From assembly GCF_013425525.1 (NCBI RefSeq), contig NZ_JACCKA010000049.1, positions 62,001 through 126,000 on the forward strand: DNA of 64,000 bases, read 5' to 3'. Source of the DNA: Luteimonas salinisoli (GTDB lineage: Bacteria; Pseudomonadota; Gammaproteobacteria; Xanthomonadales; Xanthomonadaceae). The notes under the pieces are model-generated. The model did not search any database. It was not told the origin of the DNA and saw only the letters and a list, made by a program, of their open reading frames with translations. Shown one piece after another: positions 44,901 to 53,259 of this stretch. Position numbers and translations under genes: made by a program. How positions within the stretch are numbered: position 1 is the first letter of the stretch; each line of letters begins with the position of its first letter.

Positions 44901-45290
44901 CTACTTGAGCCTCTCCAGCCCCTTGTGGCGGAGGATGTTCTTGTAGTCCCACTGGATTTCCCGCGCCTTCCCGAGCCAGCGGCGCAGGTCCGCTTTCCTG
45001 ATTTCCGAGACATCGTTGTAGAAGACCGATGCATCCTTGAATTTCTTTCCGACCACGTTCAATCCCGGTTCCTCGAAATCCGCACCGCTCCAGAACATCA
45101 GCCGGATTCCGGGCTTCTGCTTGCTGTATCCGACGGTCGGATTGCCATCCAGGAACCAGACCGGATGCGCGTGCCAGATCCTGCTTTCGGCTTCCGGCAG
45201 GTGGCTGTCGATCTCCCGGGCAAGCAGGTCGCAAACTCTGCTGTGGTCCGGGTCCTGCCGCTCGTTGTACTTCAGGATCTCCGGGTGCAT
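44901..45290 (-). CDS. DUF1801-domain protein
   Basis: A 129-residue protein; GGAGGA lies six bases before the ATG. It contains SRIWHAHPVWFLDGNPTVGY and GIRLMFWSGADFEEPGLN, the style of the DUF1801/YdhG-like family of small cytosolic proteins of unclear role, and ends in a helical segment of Lys, Arg and Leu. It is convergent with the oxidoreductase gene, 39 bp apart. Confidence 0.75.
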   Translation of the reverse strand: MHPEILKYNERQDPDHSRVCDLLAREIDSHLPEAESRIWHAHPVWFLDGNPTVGYSKQKPGIRLMFWSGADFEEPGLNVVGKKFKDASVFYNDVSEIRKADLRRWLGKAREIQWDYKNILRHKGLERLK

Positions 45291-45367
45291 TGCATTCCTC
45301 CTGCTGCCGGGCGGGTGGATGCGAAAGCCACGATAGCGCTCGCCCGGATTCGACATCCAAGGTGCAA

Positions 45368-46264
45368 TCAGCGCGCCCTGTCTGCAAGGGCGCGCCCCCG
45401 GATCAGCCGCGTCAGCGCCGCCGGATCGGTGACCGCGCGCAGCCGTTCGATGCCCAGCTCCTCGGCGAGGTAGCGTGCGTTGGCGCCGCCGAGCCACACC
45501 GGCACGCCGGGTGCGAGTTCGGCATCGAGGGCGCGCAACTCCGCCAGCGCGGCCGGGGCCTGCCCCGGATCGACCGAACTGATCGCCACCGCCGCGGCAC
45601 CGAGCCGGTTGGCCACCCGCGCCAACTCAACGGCCGGCAGCTCGGTGCCCAGGTACAGCACCGGCGCGCCGTCCTCGTACGCGTGCAGGGCCGCGCCCAG
45701 CAGGCCCAGTTCGTGCGGCTCGCCCGGCAGGGTGGCGAACAGCAGCCGGGGGCGCTGTTCGCGCGGGTGCTGGTTGAGGATCGACAACAGCCGCGCCCGC
45801 AGCAAGCTGCTGACCAGCCGCTCCTGGGCGATCGCCAGGCGGCCATCGGCCCAGCGCACGCCGACCTCGCGCAGCAGCGGTGTCACCAGGCGCGACATCA
45901 GCACCGGCAGCGGCAGGGTGGCGATCGCCACGGAGAGATCGCGGTCGAACACGTCCACCCGGTAGTCGGCGATCGCGTCCAGCATCCGCTCGGGCAGGGT
46001 CTCGACGCCACCGTAACCGGCGTGGCGCCCTTCCTGCAGCAGCCGGTCGAGGGCCTCGTTCTCGAGGCCGGCCAGATCGCGGATCGGATGGCCGCGGTCG
46101 GTCAGCCGGTGCAGGCGGGCGAGCCGCTCGACCATGGCCGCGTCGTACAGCCGCCGCCCCTTGGCGTCGCGGTGCGGCGCCACCGCCGCATGGCGCCGCT
46201 CCCAGGCGCGCAGCGTCTCCGGGGTGAGCCCGCTGAGTTCGGCGGCAGCCTTGACCGGGTACAT
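45368..46264 (-). CDS. MerR-family regulator with B12-binding domain (CarH/LitR-like)
   Basis: A 298-residue protein. The MerR helix-turn-helix is at the very start (AAAELSGLTPETLRAWERRH). A four-helix segment (residues 75-160) and a cobalamin-binding Rossmann domain follow, with ExHxxG in GEPHELG (lower-ligand His184), a Ser pair in AISSVDP and GG in VWLGGANAR. In CarH a W-x9-EH motif senses light; here Trp138 is followed nine residues later by Glu148-Arg149 (ER instead of EH), and the residue after Trp is Ala rather than His. B12 binding is likely; photochemistry is doubtful. It is divergent from a fasciclin gene, with a palindrome just upstream. Confidence 0.88.
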   Translation of the reverse strand: MYPVKAAAELSGLTPETLRAWERRHAAVAPHRDAKGRRLYDAAMVERLARLHRLTDRGHPIRDLAGLENEALDRLLQEGRHAGYGGVETLPERMLDAIADYRVDVFDRDLSVAIATLPLPVLMSRLVTPLLREVGVRWADGRLAIAQERLVSSLLRARLLSILNQHPREQRPRLLFATLPGEPHELGLLGAALHAYEDGAPVLYLGTELPAVELARVANRLGAAAVAISSVDPGQAPAALAELRALDAELAPGVPVWLGGANARYLAEELGIERLRAVTDPAALTRLIRGRALADRAR

Positions 46265-46273
46265 GCCGACGAA

Positions 46274-46290
46274 TGTACAACAAACGTACA
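46274..46290. promoter_or_regulatory. palindromic operator candidate TGTAC-N7-GTACA
   Basis: TGTAC at 46274-46278 and GTACA at 46286-46290 form an inverted repeat ten bases upstream of the MerR start codon, in the 98-bp gap shared with the divergent fasciclin gene. MerR/CarH proteins bind such dyads at overlapping promoters. Autorepression and control of the fasciclin gene are inferred. Confidence 0.7.
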
Positions 46291-46362
46291 GCATGGAATT
46301 GGACAACCGGCTAACGGCACGCGCCCGAGACTGGCCGCTCTACCCCAACCCGGAGCCTCCCG

Positions 46363-46908
46363 ATGAACCGCCCCACCCAATCCCGCAACGCCTCCCCGGT
46401 CCGCACCCTCGTCGCCGCCCTGGCCCTCGGCCTCGCCGCCCCGCTCGCGTTCGCCGGCCAGTCCGCCTCCACCCAAGCCGCCGCGACCCAGGCCAGGGGC
46501 GACATCATCGACACCGCCGTGGCCGCAGGCCAGTTCAACACCCTGGCTGCAGCGCTCACCGCGGCCGGCCTGGTCGACACCCTCAAGGGCAACGGGCCCT
46601 TCACCGTCTTCGCACCCACCGACGCGGCCTTCGCCGCACTGCCGGCCGGCACCGTCGAGCACCTGCTCAAGCCCGAGAACAAGGACCAGCTGATCGCGAT
46701 CCTCACCTACCACGTCGTGCCGGGCCGCTACCCCGCCGCCCGCGTGATCACGCTGGACGAAGCCACCACGGTGCAGGGCGGCGCGGTCGCCATCGACGCG
46801 ACGGGCGGAGCGGTCAAGGTGGACGGCGCCAACGTCGTTACCGCCGACGTGGCCGCCAGCAACGGCGTGATCCACGTGATCGACAAGGTGCTGATGCCGG
46901 GCAGCTGA
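46363..46908 (+). CDS. exported fasciclin-domain protein
   Basis: A 181-residue protein with a signal peptide (through PLAFAG, about residue 32). A single FAS1 domain fills the rest: [20 protein letters not shown] (H1 region), [30 protein letters not shown] and ATNGVIH-like [19 protein letters not shown]1 proteins mediate adhesion or bind small ligands. It is probably periplasmic or secreted. It is followed 50 bp later by a DUF378 gene and is divergent from the B12 regulator, which probably controls it. Confidence 0.93.
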   Translation: MNRPTQSRNASPVRTLVAALALGLAAPLAFAGQSASTQAAATQARGDIIDTAVAAGQFNTLAAALTAAGLVDTLKGNGPFTVFAPTDAAFAALPAGTVEHLLKPENKDQLIAILTYHVVPGRYPAARVITLDEATTVQGGAVAIDATGGAVKVDGANVVTADVAASNGVIHVIDKVLMPGS

Positions 46909-46958
46909 GCGCCGCTCCCGCCGCTACGCAGCACTCTCCCCGCAATCAGGAGATATCC

Positions 46959-47186
46959 ATGAAAACACTCAATCTCGTCACCCTTGCGCTGGTGATCGTC
47001 GGCGGCATCAACTGGGGCCTGGTGGGCACGGCCCAGCTCGACCTGGTGGCCGCGATCTTCGGCGGTCAGGACGCCTGGCTGGCCCGCCTCGTCTACGTGC
47101 TGGTCGGCCTGTCCGCCCTGTGGCAGATCGTGCCGCTGCTGCGCGCTGGCAGCGTCGGCGAAATGCGCGCCGAGGCGCACCGCTGA
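46959..47186 (+). CDS. DUF378 small membrane protein
   Basis: A 75-residue protein with CAGGAG eight bases before the ATG. It has two membrane helices: VTLALVIVGGINWGLVG and ARLVYVLVGLSALWQIVPLL, with the family's conserved INWGLVG motif between. Function is unknown across the family. It is probably co-transcribed with the fasciclin gene; a strong terminator follows. Confidence 0.92.
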   Translation: MKTLNLVTLALVIVGGINWGLVGTAQLDLVAAIFGGQDAWLARLVYVLVGLSALWQIVPLLRAGSVGEMRAEAHR

Positions 47187-47231
47187 TCGTTTCCCGCGGG
47201 TTCGCACATGCTCGCGAATCCGCGGAACCCG

Positions 47232-47275
47232 CCCCGCCGCGTGCCGCCGAAGGCGTCACGCGGCGGGGTTTCTTT
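47232..47275 (+). terminator. rho-independent terminator after the fasciclin-DUF378 unit
   Basis: The 12-bp stem CCCCGCCGCGTG (47232-47243) pairs exactly with CACGCGGCGGGG (47257-47268), then TTTCTTT. It lies between the convergent DUF378 and MAPEG genes. Confidence 0.9.
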
Positions 47276-47284
47276 CGCCGGATG

Positions 47285-47671
47285 TCAGGACGCGTGCCGG
47301 GTGACTGCGCCGAAGACGGCCGCCGCCAGCAGCGCGAAGATGGGGAGCACCGTCAGCAGGAACCCGACCTGGCGCCTGCCCGGATCGGCCAGGTACGCAC
47401 GCCGATAGACGAAGCGCCCGACCAGGTAGACGGCACCGACCCCGGCAACGATCGCATCGGGCCAGTACACGGCGGCGATGAGCAGGGCCGGCAGGAATCC
47501 CACGAGTTGTTCGAGGGTGTTCATGTGCACGCGGAACGCCCGGTCGAACAGCTCGTGTCCGGCGGTGGCGGGAGCCTTCACTCCGTAGCTCGCCCTGGCA
47601 CGCCCGACCAGGATGCCGAAGAAGAAGAACTGGAGCACGGCGAGCACCGCAACGATGTGGACGTAGTTCAC
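47285..47671 (-). CDS. MAPEG-family membrane protein
   Basis: A 128-residue protein; the GTG start follows GGGGAGAG and gives the normal family length. It has four helices with FDRAFRVHMNTLEQLVGFLP and AVYLVGRFVYRRAYLADPGR, the conserved MAPEG core (the R-x-H-x-N-x-x-E motif binds glutathione in the family). It is probably an inner-membrane glutathione-dependent enzyme or relative; the bacterial role is not defined. Confidence 0.88.
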   Translation of the reverse strand: MNYVHIVAVLAVLQFFFFGILVGRARASYGVKAPATAGHELFDRAFRVHMNTLEQLVGFLPALLIAAVYWPDAIVAGVGAVYLVGRFVYRRAYLADPGRRQVGFLLTVLPIFALLAAAVFGAVTRHAS

Positions 47672-47817
47672 GACTCTCTCCCCGATGTTTCGATGATGGG
47701 CCCACGCCTGGGCCAAGCCACGGGACTCTACCGGAAGCGGGCGCCGCCATGGCGGCGATTGCAATGACGGCACGGTCCGTTGTAGACATCCCTCCCCTTC
47801 TGTCTCGGAAATGCGGC

Positions 47818-48210
47818 ATGGACCGATTCACTGGCGGCTGCCTGTGCGGCAACGTCCGGCTCCTGGCGTCCGGACGCCCCTATCGGGTCGGTCTTTGCCA
47901 CTGTCTCGACTGCCGCAAGCATCATGGCGCGCTCTTCTATGCGGCAGCGGTGTTTCCCGAGGACGCGGTGACCATCTCCGGCGAGACCCGCGAGTACGCC
48001 GGGCGGTTCTTCTGCCCCCGTTGCGGATCGTCTGTGTTTGCCCGCACCGCGGACGAGATCGAGGTGCACCTGGGATCCCTCGACGCCCCCGATCGGCTGG
48101 TGCCGACCTACGAAAGCTGGATCGTCCGGCGCGAGTCCTGGCTGCCGCCCTTCCCGCTCGCCAGACGATACGACCGCGACCGCGAGGGTTCGGGCCGCTT
48201 CGAGGAATAG
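47818..48210 (+). CDS. GFA (glutathione-dependent formaldehyde-activating) family protein
   Basis: A 130-residue zinc protein with the GFA cysteine set: GGCLCGNVRL, LCHCLDCRKHHG and FCPRCGSSVF. The ATG at the domain boundary was chosen; 23 upstream in-frame codons carry no family sequence. GFA proteins were named for S-(hydroxymethyl)glutathione formation, but many members have unknown roles. It is divergent from the MAPEG gene, another glutathione-linked family. Confidence 0.9.
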   Translation: MDRFTGGCLCGNVRLLASGRPYRVGLCHCLDCRKHHGALFYAAAVFPEDAVTISGETREYAGRFFCPRCGSSVFARTADEIEVHLGSLDAPDRLVPTYESWIVRRESWLPPFPLARRYDRDREGSGRFEE

Positions 48211-48313
48211 CCGCGGGTGGGTCCGACCCCCGAAGCGTTACGATGCGGGCCCCCACGCCGTCCGCCGCCGACTTTTCCATGAAGGCCTCCCCCCCAGTCG
48301 CCCACCCGGCGGC

Positions 48314-49168
48314 ATGAATCCTGCGCCGACCCGACCGGGTGCCGGGGCGGGACATCGGATCGAATACCTGGAGCCGCGCATCGCCGCGCTCGGCAGTGCG
48401 CTGCTGCACCTGCTGATCCTGCTCTTCGCGATGCTGGCGCCGCCGATCACCATGACCAGGCCGCAGGGCGATGCCGCCGGCGGCAGCCGGGTGGAAGTGA
48501 CCTTCATCGGCGAGAGCCCGCCGCAGCCCGTGCAGGCACCACCCGAGGACGCCGCGCCCACGAGCGAGTCCCCCGAGGTCGCCCCCGCGGCCCCGCGCAT
48601 CCGCGCCACCGCGGTGCCGCAGGCCGACGAGCCGCTGCCTGCAGTCGCAGCGGCCGCGTCGAACGCGCCGGCGCCATCGCCCAGCCCGCGGTCCGCGCAG
48701 CGCCCTGCGCCACCGGCTCCCGCCACGCCCCCGCCCCCGCCCACCCAGCGCCGCGCGCGCACCTGGGGGCAGCCGCCGGGCATGCTGGCCGAGGACACCG
48801 CCCCGGTGAACGCGGGGCCGGCCCGCAGTCCGGCGGCTTCGCGCGGCCGCAGTGCCGGCACCTCCGGCTCCGAACCCAACCTGGAGGTGGGCGGCTTCCA
48901 GGTCGTCTACGAGCAGCGCAGCGAGGCCCGCCTGCGCGCCTGGCGCGACCAGGGCATCACCGAAATCTTCCTGCCCCTGCCGGGCGCACGGGAGTACATG
49001 GTCTGCCCGCTGGAAACCGCCCTCAAGCGCGAGTCCGGCCCCTGCCGCCTGCTCGACCCGGCCGACCCCGAAATGGCGAACATCGGCGATGCGCGCGAAG
49101 TGATCACCGTGCAGCAGGTCTATCGGCGCGGCGAGCTGGTATGGCGAGGGCCGCGGGCGTATCGCTGA
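48314..49168 (+). CDS. single-pass membrane protein with a Pro-rich linker, unknown function
   Basis: A 284-residue protein built like TonB in outline: a short cytoplasmic start, one helix (IAALGSALLHLLILLFAMLA, residues about 24-43), a Pro/Ala/Ser-rich spacer of about 130 residues, and a periplasmic end (residues 200-284) with two Cys (VCPLETALKRESGPCRLLDP). The end domain does not look like the TonB fold. It may be an envelope scaffold or transducer; no homologue is recognised. Confidence 0.75.
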   Translation: MNPAPTRPGAGAGHRIEYLEPRIAALGSALLHLLILLFAMLAPPITMTRPQGDAAGGSRVEVTFIGESPPQPVQAPPEDAAPTSESPEVAPAAPRIRATAVPQADEPLPAVAAAASNAPAPSPSPRSAQRPAPPAPATPPPPPTQRRARTWGQPPGMLAEDTAPVNAGPARSPAASRGRSAGTSGSEPNLEVGGFQVVYEQRSEARLRAWRDQGITEIFLPLPGAREYMVCPLETALKRESGPCRLLDPADPEMANIGDAREVITVQQVYRRGELVWRGPRAYR

Positions 49169-49259
49169 GCAGCGCGGATCGGAGGACGACCGCTCTCCTG
49201 CATCGCGTCGCAGGGCAGCTACGGGCGCGGCGCGCCCATGCCGAGCTGGCCGGCCCGCG

Positions 49260-50273
49260 CTACAGCAGGTCTTTCCATCCGCCCCACCACTGCTTCGGCT
49301 GCCGCGGCAGGGTGTCCCACCACAGGTTCATCGCCTGGCGATCGCCCGCGGCCCAGGCGGCGCGATGCGCATGGGCATCGACGGGCTGGTCGATGGCCGC
49401 GGCGAGGCGCGCGTACAGCGCGGTGCGCGCGAGCGCGGGCCGGCGCGTGAGCAGGCTGAGCAGGGTGAAGGCATCGGCATCGCGGGCGATGTCCGCGACC
49501 CGGCGCGCAGCGCGTTCGACCAGGACCGCATTGCCCGCGTCGTCGCGCAGCGCCGCCTCGAGCGCGCGCACCGCAGCGACCAGCGCCGCCGGCGCATCGT
49601 GCCGCATCGGCGTGCCCGCCATGTCGCCGGCAAACGCCAGCACGTGTCCTTCCGCCACCAGGATGTCGTCGGCACCGTGTCGGTAGCTGATCCAGCCGCT
49701 GTGCACCCGCACGCGGCCGGCGCCGTCCTCCTCCTGCCACAGCTCGAAATCGCAGCCCAGATCCACCACCTCCGCCGCCCCTGCGCCGGCCCGGAAGTAG
49801 CCGGGCGGCGCCCAGATCCGCGCGCGCAGGTGGCCGTGGTCCAGCGCCACGCTGTGCCTGCCGGCCGCAGTTTCCACCAGCCGCAGCCGCGAGCGCGGCG
49901 AAAGCGCGATGTTGCCGATCCGCGCCACGGCGATGCGCGCGGTCTCGCCATCGCCGGTGGTCACGCCCTGCCCCGGCGCCAGCGTGGCCCTGGAACGTTC
50001 GCCTTCCGCCAGCTGGGTGACGGACCAGTGCTGTCCGGACGACCAGGCGAGCCGGTAGTGATGCGCACCGACCAGCAGCAGCGCGAAGCCCGCGGCCATG
50101 GCCCATCCTGCAATGCGGCGGCCGCGACGGCGCGCGGATCGCGGCGGTACCTGCGGCGGCATCGCCTGCGCCCGTGCGGCCGAGCCATAGGCCGCGAGCA
50201 GGCGCTGCAGGCGCGCCAGCTCCGGATCGGCCGGCAGTTGCGGGTTCCACAGCGGGTCGTCGCGTTCAGTCAT
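49260..50273 (-). CDS. FecR-domain anti-sigma-like membrane protein
   Basis: A 337-residue protein. The N-terminal cytoplasmic part (60 residues) precedes one helix (IAGWAMAAGFALLLVGA). The periplasmic FecR domain shows RSRATLAPGQGVTTGDGETA, IALSPRSRLRLVETAAGRHS, LDHGHLRARIWAPPGYFR and HSGWISYRHG. FecR proteins keep their sigma factor inactive until a periplasmic signal arrives. The gene overlaps the sigma-factor stop by eight bases (ATGACTGA). No TonB receptor gene is adjacent, unlike iron-uptake sets, so the signal may be different. Confidence 0.85.
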   Translation of the reverse strand: MTERDDPLWNPQLPADPELARLQRLLAAYGSAARAQAMPPQVPPRSARRRGRRIAGWAMAAGFALLLVGAHHYRLAWSSGQHWSVTQLAEGERSRATLAPGQGVTTGDGETARIAVARIGNIALSPRSRLRLVETAAGRHSVALDHGHLRARIWAPPGYFRAGAGAAEVVDLGCDFELWQEEDGAGRVRVHSGWISYRHGADDILVAEGHVLAFAGDMAGTPMRHDAPAALVAAVRALEAALRDDAGNAVLVERAARRVADIARDADAFTLLSLLTRRPALARTALYARLAAAIDQPVDAHAHRAAWAAGDRQAMNLWWDTLPRQPKQWWGGWKDLL

Positions 50274-50841
50274 GACCGTCCTCCGGCAGGTGCTCTACCA
50301 CGCCGAGCGCGGCGCGCAATCTCGCCATGCCTCGATGCAGGTTCACGCGCACCGAGGCGTGGGTCATGCCGGTGAGTGCGGCGATCTCGGGGCCACTCAG
50401 GCCCTCGGCCAGGCGCAGCAGCAGGGTTTCCCGATAGGCCTCGGGCAGCGCCGCGATGGCGCGCAGCACGCGCGCCGCCTCAACGGCATCCTCCGGCGGC
50501 GCCGCAGCACCGGCGATCTGCGCCAGCGCGCCCTCGCCGTCGTGCGCGCGCATCGCGTGGGGGCGCGCACGGCGCGCGATCGTCGCGATCCACGCGCCGA
50601 AACGCCCGTCCTCCTGCAGCTGCGCCAGGCGTGCGAACGCGGTGGCGAAGCACTCCTGCGCCAGTTCGTCGGCCAGCGCCGGCGGGTGGCGGCCGAGCAG
50701 GATGGCATGCACCAGCGGCAGGAACCGCCGGTGCAGCCGCGCGAACGCCGGCTGCGAACCGGCGCGCGCCTCGCGCACGCAGCGCGCCACCTCCGGATCC
50801 GGAGCGGGCAGTGGATCGTCGATGGGCGGGCCGGCGGTCAG
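50266..50841 (-). CDS. ECF-type sigma factor
   Basis: A 191-residue sigma factor. Region 2 lies in FARLHRRFLPLVHAILLGRH with DELAQECFATAFARLAQL; region 4 is LPEAYRETLLLRLAEGLSGP with EIAALTGMTHASVRVNLHRG. The start is uncertain: there is no ATG. A CTG with GGAG five bases upstream gives a normal N-terminus and was chosen; a GTG at 50925 would add 28 residues of unnatural composition and would place the GATAACAC motif inside the gene. It is followed by its FecR partner and divergent from the dioxygenase/b561 pair. Confidence 0.8.
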   Translation of the reverse strand: MTAGPPIDDPLPAPDPEVARCVREARAGSQPAFARLHRRFLPLVHAILLGRHPPALADELAQECFATAFARLAQLQEDGRFGAWIATIARRARPHAMRAHDGEGALAQIAGAAAPPEDAVEAARVLRAIAALPEAYRETLLLRLAEGLSGPEIAALTGMTHASVRVNLHRGMARLRAALGVVEHLPEDGHD

Positions 50842-50875
50842 GAGGACTCCGGTATAGAGGGGGGCGACAGGCGAA

Positions 50876-50938
50876 GTGTTATCCGCCCGCGCGCCGGCGC
50901 GCCATACGCCTCTGCGCGGCGGCACCTATCGATAACAC
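50876..50938. promoter_or_regulatory. inverted GATAACAC pair in the divergent sigma/dioxygenase promoter region
   Basis: GTGTTATC at 50876-50883 and GATAACAC at 50931-50938 are exact reverse complements, one facing each divergent gene. Each reads GATAACAC toward its gene, at 35 bp (sigma CTG start) and 49 bp (dioxygenase ATG). They could be identical sigma-dependent promoter elements or a binding dyad for a regulator. Confidence 0.55.
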
Positions 50939-50987
50939 CCTCCGCCCAGCTGCCGTCTTCCTGTAGCCCGCTCTCGAGGACACCGCC

Positions 50988-51632
50988 ATGCAGCGCCGCC
51001 CGTTCGTATTCGCCCTGCTGTCCCTGCCGCTGCTGCCCCTGGTGCCGGCGGCCGCACCCAACCGCGAACCCGTCATCGGCGCCTGCGACGGCTGCGAGGC
51101 GGTGTTCGACGGCCTGCCGACAACGCTGGACCCTCACGCGCGCATCGCCGCGACAGGCGAACCCGGCGAACCGCTGACGCTCACCGGCATCGTGACCGAC
51201 CTGCAGGGCCGGCCGCAGCCGGGCGTGGTGGTCTACGCATACCACACCGACCAGGACGGCATCTATCCGCCGCCCGAGGGCGCCGCCTCTGGTGCCGCGC
51301 GGCGCCATGGCCGCCTGCGCGGCTGGGCGCGCACCGATGCCGATGGGGCCTACCGCTTCGACAGCATCCGCCCCGGTGCCTATCCAGGCGGGGATGTGCC
51401 CGAGCACATCCACATGCACGTGATCGAGCCCGGCCACGGCACCTACTACCTCGACGACGTCATGTTCCGCGACGACCCGAAGCTCACCCCGCAGCAGGTC
51501 CGCAGGTACGCCAGCGGGCGCGGCGGCGATGCGATCGTGATGCCCGAACGTCGCGACGGCGCCTGGCAGGTACGTCGCGACATCGTGCTCGGCCGGAACG
51601 TGGACGGTTACCGTCCGCGCAGCCGCGCATGA
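50988..51632 (+). CDS. exported intradiol-dioxygenase-like protein
   Basis: A 214-residue protein with a signal peptide (residues 1-23). The dioxygenase fold is seen in EPLTLTGIVTDLQGRPQPGV, VVYAYHTDQDGIYPPP (Tyr/His ligand region) and PEHIHMHVIEPG (His-x-His). These positions match the Fe(III) Tyr2His2 ligands of protocatechuate 3,4-dioxygenase-like enzymes, though one Tyr ligand is not certain by eye. Cytosolic family members cleave catechols; this exported type may act on periplasmic phenols. The stop overlaps the next gene (ATGA). Confidence 0.82.
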   Translation: MQRRPFVFALLSLPLLPLVPAAAPNREPVIGACDGCEAVFDGLPTTLDPHARIAATGEPGEPLTLTGIVTDLQGRPQPGVVVYAYHTDQDGIYPPPEGAASGAARRHGRLRGWARTDADGAYRFDSIRPGAYPGGDVPEHIHMHVIEPGHGTYYLDDVMFRDDPKLTPQQVRRYASGRGGDAIVMPERRDGAWQVRRDIVLGRNVDGYRPRSRA

Positions 51633-52177
51633 TCACGGCCGGTGCCGGCGAACGCTATCGCCTGCCCGCGCGCCTGCTGCACTGGCTGATGGCACCGACG
51701 ATCCCGCTGCAGCTGTGGCTGGGCTGGGCCGCCGAGCGCGCCGACACGCGCGAGGCCGGCGCGCGCCTGCTCCACCTGCACTACCAGCTGGGTGTGTTGC
51801 TGGCGGCGCTGCTGGCGATGCGCCTGGCGTGGCGCGTAGCCCATGGCGCACCCTCGGCAGCTGCCAGCGAGCCGCCCTGGCGCCGGCGGCTGGCCGCGGC
51901 CACGCACTGGGCCCTCTACGCCGCGCTGCTGGTGCTGCCGGCCAGCGGCTACGTCCTCCGGGTGTGGCGCAACGAACCGATGGACGTGCTGGGCCTGTTC
52001 GAAGTACCGCGCCTGTTCGCGTCCGACGGCGACCTGGGTACCGGCTACGCCGCCGTGTGGTACCTGCACACCTGGACCGGCTAGACGCTGGCGGCGCTCG
52101 TGGCACTGCACGTGTGCGCGGCCGCGTGGCACCAGTGGGTGCTGCGGGACGGGTTGATCGCGCGGCGGATGGGGTGA
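51629..52177 (+). pseudogene. cytochrome b561 gene interrupted by an in-frame TAG
   Basis: The frame opens as a cytochrome b561 (RYRLPARLLHWLMAPTIPLQ, LHLHYQLGVLLAALLAMRLA, HWALYAALLVLPASGYVLRV). It meets a TAG at 52082-52084 after YLHTWTG. The same frame continues for 30 codons as TLAALVALHVCAAAWHQWVL and ends at a normal TGA (52175-52177). The last helix with its heme-ligand His lies after the TAG. A GAG to TAG change (Glu before Thr-Leu) would explain it, since family members have a charged residue there. It starts inside the dioxygenase stop. It is probably a recent nonsense mutation, or a sequencing error. Confidence 0.8.
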
Positions 52178-52516
52178 CTGGCCGTGCGTTGGATGGCCTG
52201 GTACGGCCATCGCACGCGCGCGACCCGGGAATGGAGCGACTACGGAGACGGCCGGCGGACACGCTCGATCGGATGATCGCGGCCGCATGACACGTGGGGA
52301 TACCTCCTCCGTCCCCTTTTTTGTCCATCTTCGCTTGACTGGGGTCGCTACGCGACTGATCTTGGAACAGAGAGGCCCTGTTCCGGCACCGGCGGATGGC
52401 GGACCTGCGCCTTGCAACGGTGAAGCGCCAAGACACACCGACACGGCGGAGCAACCGCGGGCTCCTGCCCGATTCGGCAGCCCTTCTTGACCACTAACCA
52501 CAGCGACGCGCACACG
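52178..52516. repeat. intergenic region with a REP-like arm and a T-tract hairpin
   Basis: No gene. GGGGA (52296-52300) pairs with TCCCC (52312-52316), followed by TTTTTT, which could act as a weak terminator. The sequence CTCCGTCCCC is the arm of the REP-like family seen again at 57914-57966 and 60964-61036. A second hairpin, GGAACAG...CTGTTCC, lies near 52363-52383. Confidence 0.55.
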
Positions 52517-53068
52517 ATGACCTTCCCCGACGAAGATTTCGATCCGGACGACAACTACACCAGCGAGCCGGAGCGCGCCGAGATCGACGAGGATGCCAGT
52601 GCCGAGGCATTGGTCTGGCAGCTGCTGCTGATCGTCAATCCGGGCGACGAGGACGCGGCGCTGCAGCAGTTCGGCGCATTCCAGGAGGTGCTGGACGGCG
52701 CCGATGCCGAGACCATCGACGCCGTGGGGCTGTTGAAGGACGTGATCGACTGGAAATCCGGCTTCCACATCGAGGAGACCGCGCCCGGCGCGCTGATCGA
52801 CTGCATCGCCGAGCTTGCCGCACGCTTCAGCCTGGCCATCGATTGGGGCGTGGAAGACCCGACCGATGACGGCTTTCTTGCGCGCGCGACGACCACCGAT
52901 CTGCTCCAGACCGCACGCGACCAGCTGCGCCTGGACGGCTACACCCTATGGACCTGGGAAGCCGGCCCCGGTGTCGTGGCCGGATGGATGACGCTGGCCA
53001 GCGACGACGAGGCGATGCGGGTGATTGCGCCCGCGCTAGGGATCGACGTGCGGCCTGCGGGGGTGTGA
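52517..53068 (+). CDS. acidic cytosolic protein of unknown function (DUF6630-like)
   Basis: A 183-residue acidic protein starting MTFPDEDFDPDD. It is a helical globular protein: ALVWQLLLIVNPGDEDAALQ, DWGVEDPTDDGFLARATTTD and ALGIDVRPAG at the end. The style resembles the DUF6630 family described for many bacteria, but I recognise it only loosely. A TTG ten codons earlier is an alternative start. No signal peptide or catalytic motif is visible. Confidence 0.6.
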   Translation: MTFPDEDFDPDDNYTSEPERAEIDEDASAEALVWQLLLIVNPGDEDAALQQFGAFQEVLDGADAETIDAVGLLKDVIDWKSGFHIEETAPGALIDCIAELAARFSLAIDWGVEDPTDDGFLARATTTDLLQTARDQLRLDGYTLWTWEAGPGVVAGWMTLASDDEAMRVIAPALGIDVRPAGV

Positions 53069-53259
53069 TCCACCCGCAAAGCCGGCGCGCCGGTGCCGAT
53101 CGATCGTGCCTGTGTTGAATGTTTGGCACCCGGAAGCTGGCCACGGAATCGCGCCTGTCCAAGCGCCTATCACTTCAGGCTCGGCGGGCGCGCTCGTCGC
53201 GCACGCCGACGCGACATGGCGTGCGCGGCGCCGGCAGCCCGCTTGGCTTCGCGTACCGC

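Noticed and set aside
46261..46306. Longer start for the B12 regulator (14 extra codons)
   Set aside because: The extra residues lie over the operator palindrome and precede the normal MerR start.
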